In this document: piece after piece, positions 60,897 through 64,000 of the stretch
Numbering within the stretch: position 1 is the stretch's first letter
Layout of the letters: each line of letters begins with the position of its first letter
Assembly (NCBI GenBank): GCA_009901575.1
Contig: WXYP01000001.1
Span: 310,001 to 374,000 of the forward strand
Reading direction: 5' to 3'
Source: Flavobacteriaceae bacterium R38
Lineage (GTDB): Bacteria; Bacteroidota; Bacteroidia; Flavobacteriales; Flavobacteriaceae
DNA length: 64,000 bases
Translations under genes and position numbers: made by a program
The notes under the pieces: generated by a model
The model's input: only the letters and a program-made list of their open reading frames with translations
What the model was told of the DNA's origin: nothing
Databases searched by the model: none

Positions 60897-60930
60897 AAAT
60901 CTCCAAGGGTTAAAGCTTTTGGAGATTTTT
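60897..60930 (+). terminator. Terminator after the small helical protein gene
   Basis: AAATCTCCAA and TTGGAGATTT form a 10-bp stem with a 12-nt loop, followed by TT and AT-rich DNA. Confidence 0.8.
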
Positions 60931-61288
60931 AGTTTTAAATTGAAAAGTATTTTTCTAATACATTCAATTTAAAAAGCAATTCATAATTCTTCTACGGTTT
61001 CTCAAAGAAACATTTCCTCTACTTCCTGTATTTATTCCAACTCTTTACTTTCTGTAAAAAGAGAGTTTAAATAGTGCTTATAGGTTATTTAGGAGTTTTT
61101 CGTGTTTATTTTTTATAATATTTTTATTTTCTTTAAATAAAAGTAAGATTTTATTTATTATGTAAATTTTTTTATTTAATTTTAAGGTGTATTAACTTAC
61201 AAAATATATTTTATCCCCCTTCTTTTTTAAGAAAGTTAATATTGACTTTCTTAATGTATAAACAATAAATAAACAAACATTATTCCCT
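60931..61288. other. Long AT-rich intergenic region upstream of the RHS-type gene
   Basis: No gene, tRNA or clear hairpin was found in these 358 bp. The stretch is very AT-rich, with long T/A runs at 61105-61200 and a TATCCCCCTTC motif near 61210. It probably holds the promoter of the RHS-type gene, but no -7/-33 pair could be assigned. Confidence 0.6.
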
Positions 61289-64000
61289 ATGAAAAAACAA
61301 GTATTGCTTTGGGGTGTACTACTATGCCTTAATTTGACGGTTATCTATAGCCAGGAAGCGGTAAGCTATGAGCTGCCCAAGATTATCCCACCAGCTCCAG
61401 ATGTTCAGCAATTGGAGAAATACGGTAATATACCTATCGGACATTATACCGGTACAGCCAATATTAATATCCCTTTATACCAGATCCAAACCAGATCCGG
61501 GCTTACTGTGCCCATTAGTTTGAGCTACCATCCATCAGGGATCAAGGTTGATGAAAAAGCCTCAAGAGTAGGTTTGGGTTGGACATTAAATGCAGAGAGT
61601 ATGATTTCCAGGTCTGTTGCAGGTATTAAGGATTTTGCAGGAACAGGAATCGATCGTCCTGTAGTAGATGGCTCTTTTGACCCTAACGGTCCTTTTAATA
61701 CTAATTTTTCAGATTATCAATATGCCCGTGATGCTGTTGCAGGTAATGTAGACCCGGAACCTGATATTTTTCAATACAGTATTTTAGGCAGGTCAGGAAA
61801 ATTCATCTTTGACCAGGACAAGAACATCCATCTTATTCCAAAAGAAGCCATTAAGATCACCTCAGATCCATTGATAAGTACTTTTGATATTGTAGATGAG
61901 ATGGGAAACCGTTTTACGTTCCAGGGAATGGGGCAATCTATTGTATCGTCTTCCTGTCCTTCAGGAGGAGTTTCTAATTTTTTAGATAATAATGTAGCAA
62001 CAAGCTGGAAACTTACAAAGATAACAACCTATACCGGGGAAGAGATTACTTTTACCTACAGGACATTTATTTACCAGTATACGCTTTCTTTAGATGCTAC
62101 TGATTATCATAGAGTAGTTCTGCAATCAGGTTGTCCTAATAAACCTGCCGATGGTTGTGTAAAAACCATAAGCCATACCGAGAGGGTATTGGATCGGATT
62201 GATTTTACTAATGGAAGCGTCCAGTTTACCTATTCTGATGATCCATCATATCCTATTAACGGCTCTAATATCCGGCAAGATTTTTCAGGGAATCATGCTC
62301 TTAGAAAAGTAAGTATATCAAATGATAACACAGTAATAAAATCATTTGAGATGATCTATGATTATTTTGGGCCTTCAGGTACTTCTACAGAAGATGACAA
62401 CAGGTTAAAATTAACTGAGCTTATTGAAGTAAACAGTTCAAAAAAACATACCTTCCAATATAATGAGGCTGTCAACCTGCCTCCTCGTTTTAGTTTTGCA
62501 CAAGACCTATGGGGATATTATAACGGGAAAGATAACAATACCACAATACTTCCTCAAATTTATGTTGCGGGACAGTTAATCCCAGGGGCAGATCGTCGTG
62601 TAAGTGCCACGCATAGTAAAGCCAATATTTTAACTAAAATAACCTATCCTACCAAAGGAATTTCTGAATTCTTTTATGAACCCAATGATTATTATGAAGA
62701 TCAAACCACAACGGAGTATACCATAGACGGATTCACACAATATGCTGATTTTGAAAATATACATCAGAATCAATATTCATTTACTGTTCAAAACAGTTAT
62801 CAAAACCTTCAAATAGAGATAAACAATCAATGTGGAAATTCACCAAATCAGATCTTCTTAGAAAATGGAGCAATAGCTAAGATATTAGACAGTAACCAAC
62901 AAGAAGTGGGACGTTTTGTGGCTACAGGGGGAGATGGTCTAAATTTAACAGCGGGAAGTTATACCCTGGTCTTTGAAGTGGATGGGGCAGAATGTCTTTT
63001 CACAGCCAGGATAAAATGGCATACAGAGCAGTCCATAGGCCCACATAATAAGCTTACAGGAGGGGTAAGAGTTCAAAAAATAAGAGATTTTGACGGGGTC
63101 AATTATCTGGAAAGACTTTTTGAATATACCCAGGAGAATTCTACCCAGTCTTCCGGGATATTGCAAGGGGTTCCAAAATTTTATTATTCTATTACTGAAC
63201 CCAGTACATCAAATCCGGCCGGTTCAACTTGTTCGTACATAGCCAGAGGTTATTCGAGTATTTACCCGTTATCTACTGCCTCAGGAAATTCTGTGGGATA
63301 CTCCAGGGTAGCAGAGATTAATAAAAGTGAGGCTGAAAACGGTAAAAACGTATACACCTTCACCAATTACAATGACTCTTATCCCGGATCAAGCCTTGGT
63401 TTTCCCAACCTTCCCCCAATCTCCTATTCCTGGAAAAGAGGCCTGCTACTTAATATGACCTCTTATAATGCTACTGGAGATAAAGTCCAGGAAGAGATAA
63501 ATACTTATGATTTTGATACAAGTTTTGTAAGTGAATCTTCAGAATCTTCAGGGGGAGACAGGCTAGCCACCGGGCTGGTATTTAGAAAGGTAACTATTGC
63601 CGATCCAGGTATTGCTAATGATCGAGATACTTTTATATGGGATACGTATCACATTACCAGTTCTTGGGTAAAACCGGTTTCAAAACAGACTATTCATTAC
63701 CTGCCTACACAGGTTTCTCAGACTCAGAACTACTTCTATGAAAATCTGGCTCATCTGCAAAGAACAAAGACAGAAACTGTTGGGAGCAATAATAAAGTAC
63801 AGATAGGAAAGTGGTACTACCCGGATGATGTTGATAATCTTCCCGGTGAGAATTTATCGGCTACAGAATTAGCAGCTATTAACAGGCTTAAATATGATAT
63901 GACAGAACACAGAATAGGTGTTCCTATACAGACCCATAACATTAGTGATGGAGAAGAGATGATCTCCAGAACAATTTTTAAAACCGATGGAAATGGACTC
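61289..64000 (+). CDS. RHS/YD-repeat-type large secreted protein, N-terminal part
   Basis: The reading frame is open from ATG at 61289 to the right edge: 904 codons without a stop, so the gene continues outside the window. It begins MKKQVLLWGVLLCLNLTVIYS, a signal peptide. It then has LEKYGNIPIGHYTGTANINIPLYQIQTRSGLTVPISLSYHPSGIKV and ASRVGLGWTLNAESMISRSVAG, the typical entry of Bacteroidota RHS-repeat-associated proteins. These often carry a variable toxin domain at the far C-terminus, which is not visible here. Codon use (many ACC, ATC, GGG, AGG) is more GC-rich than that of its neighbours, a possible sign of transfer. Confidence is high for the gene, lower for the RHS family. Confidence 0.8.
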   Translation, partial: MKKQVLLWGVLLCLNLTVIYSQEAVSYELPKIIPPAPDVQQLEKYGNIPIGHYTGTANINIPLYQIQTRSGLTVPISLSYHPSGIKVDEKASRVGLGWTLNAESMISRSVAGIKDFAGTGIDRPVVDGSFDPNGPFNTNFSDYQYARDAVAGNVDPEPDIFQYSILGRSGKFIFDQDKNIHLIPKEAIKITSDPLISTFDIVDEMGNRFTFQGMGQSIVSSSCPSGGVSNFLDNNVATSWKLTKITTYTGEEITFTYRTFIYQYTLSLDATDYHRVVLQSGCPNKPADGCVKTISHTERVLDRIDFTNGSVQFTYSDDPSYPINGSNIRQDFSGNHALRKVSISNDNTVIKSFEMIYDYFGPSGTSTEDDNRLKLTELIEVNSSKKHTFQYNEAVNLPPRFSFAQDLWGYYNGKDNNTTILPQIYVAGQLIPGADRRVSATHSKANILTKITYPTKGISEFFYEPNDYYEDQTTTEYTIDGFTQYADFENIHQNQYSFTVQNSYQNLQIEINNQCGNSPNQIFLENGAIAKILDSNQQEVGRFVATGGDGLNLTAGSYTLVFEVDGAECLFTARIKWHTEQSIGPHNKLTGGVRVQKIRDFDGVNYLERLFEYTQENSTQSSGILQGVPKFYYSITEPSTSNPAGSTCSYIARGYSSIYPLSTASGNSVGYSRVAEINKSEAENGKNVYTFTNYNDSYPGSSLGFPNLPPISYSWKRGLLLNMTSYNATGDKVQEEINTYDFDTSFVSESSESSGGDRLATGLVFRKVTIADPGIANDRDTFIWDTYHITSSWVKPVSKQTIHYLPTQVSQTQNYFYENLAHLQRTKTETVGSNNKVQIGKWYYPDDVDNLPGENLSATELAAINRLKYDMTEHRIGVPIQTHNISDGEEMISRTIFKTDGNGL

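Overview
The window is a chromosomal segment of a Bacteroidota member, almost certainly a marine-type Flavobacteriaceae; the genus cannot be fixed from sequence alone. The DNA is AT-rich. Start codons mostly lack a Shine-Dalgarno sequence. Several promoters show the Bacteroidota -7 box TAnnTTTG. Type IX secretion signals are present (type A on a subtilase, type B on a giant surface protein), together with PorP/SprF and OmpA partners, and the trp operon has the order E-G-D-C-F-B-A.

Left part (1-25 kb). A partial lipoprotein M16 peptidase is followed by a complete minus-strand trp operon with its own leader peptide (three tandem Trp codons) and attenuator. A small GIY-YIG nuclease gene surrounded by 25-bp palindromes sits between trpF and trpC. 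Next comes a MarR-nitroreductase-YceI operon with a palindromic operator over its promoter, two thioredoxin-fold genes and a rhodanese. A previously uncalled 53-aa double-glycine leader peptide gene lies at 11327-11488. The region continues with a membrane redoxin, a DUF2851 protein, a secreted subtilase, an M57-type protease, a PspC-like protein, a TrkA-N potassium channel, an AGCS symporter, an HhH protein, an acyl-CoA dehydrogenase and a lipoprotein alpha-amylase.

Central part (24.5-40 kb). This is the translation and transcription core: rpsU (with a strong Shine-Dalgarno), a XerC-like recombinase, hpf, tRNA-Thr/Tyr/Thr, tuf, tRNA-Trp, secE, nusG, rplKAJL, rpoB, rpoC and a DUF3467 gene. 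A long hairpin lies between rplL and rpoB. A heptanucleotide tandem array follows at 39991-40084, then a Mpo1-like gene and prfC.

Right part (42-64 kb). A 2383-aa repeat-rich surface protein is followed by porP/sprF and an OmpA/PD40 protein. Then come a LytTR regulator with a degenerate receiver, three 9-bp direct repeats at exact 21-bp spacing, a 51-aa lipoprotein, and a TPR-histidine kinase with a LuxR-type regulator. A GC-rich three-way-junction RNA candidate (57029-57119) lies upstream of idi. The window ends with an alpha/beta hydrolase, queD, bcp, manA, a small helical protein and the first 904 codons of a large RHS/YD-type protein that runs off the right edge.

The most promising unexplained elements are the GG-leader peptide and the repeats upstream of it, the structured RNA near idi, the palindrome/GIY-YIG cassette in the trp operon, and the LytTR-like repeat array.
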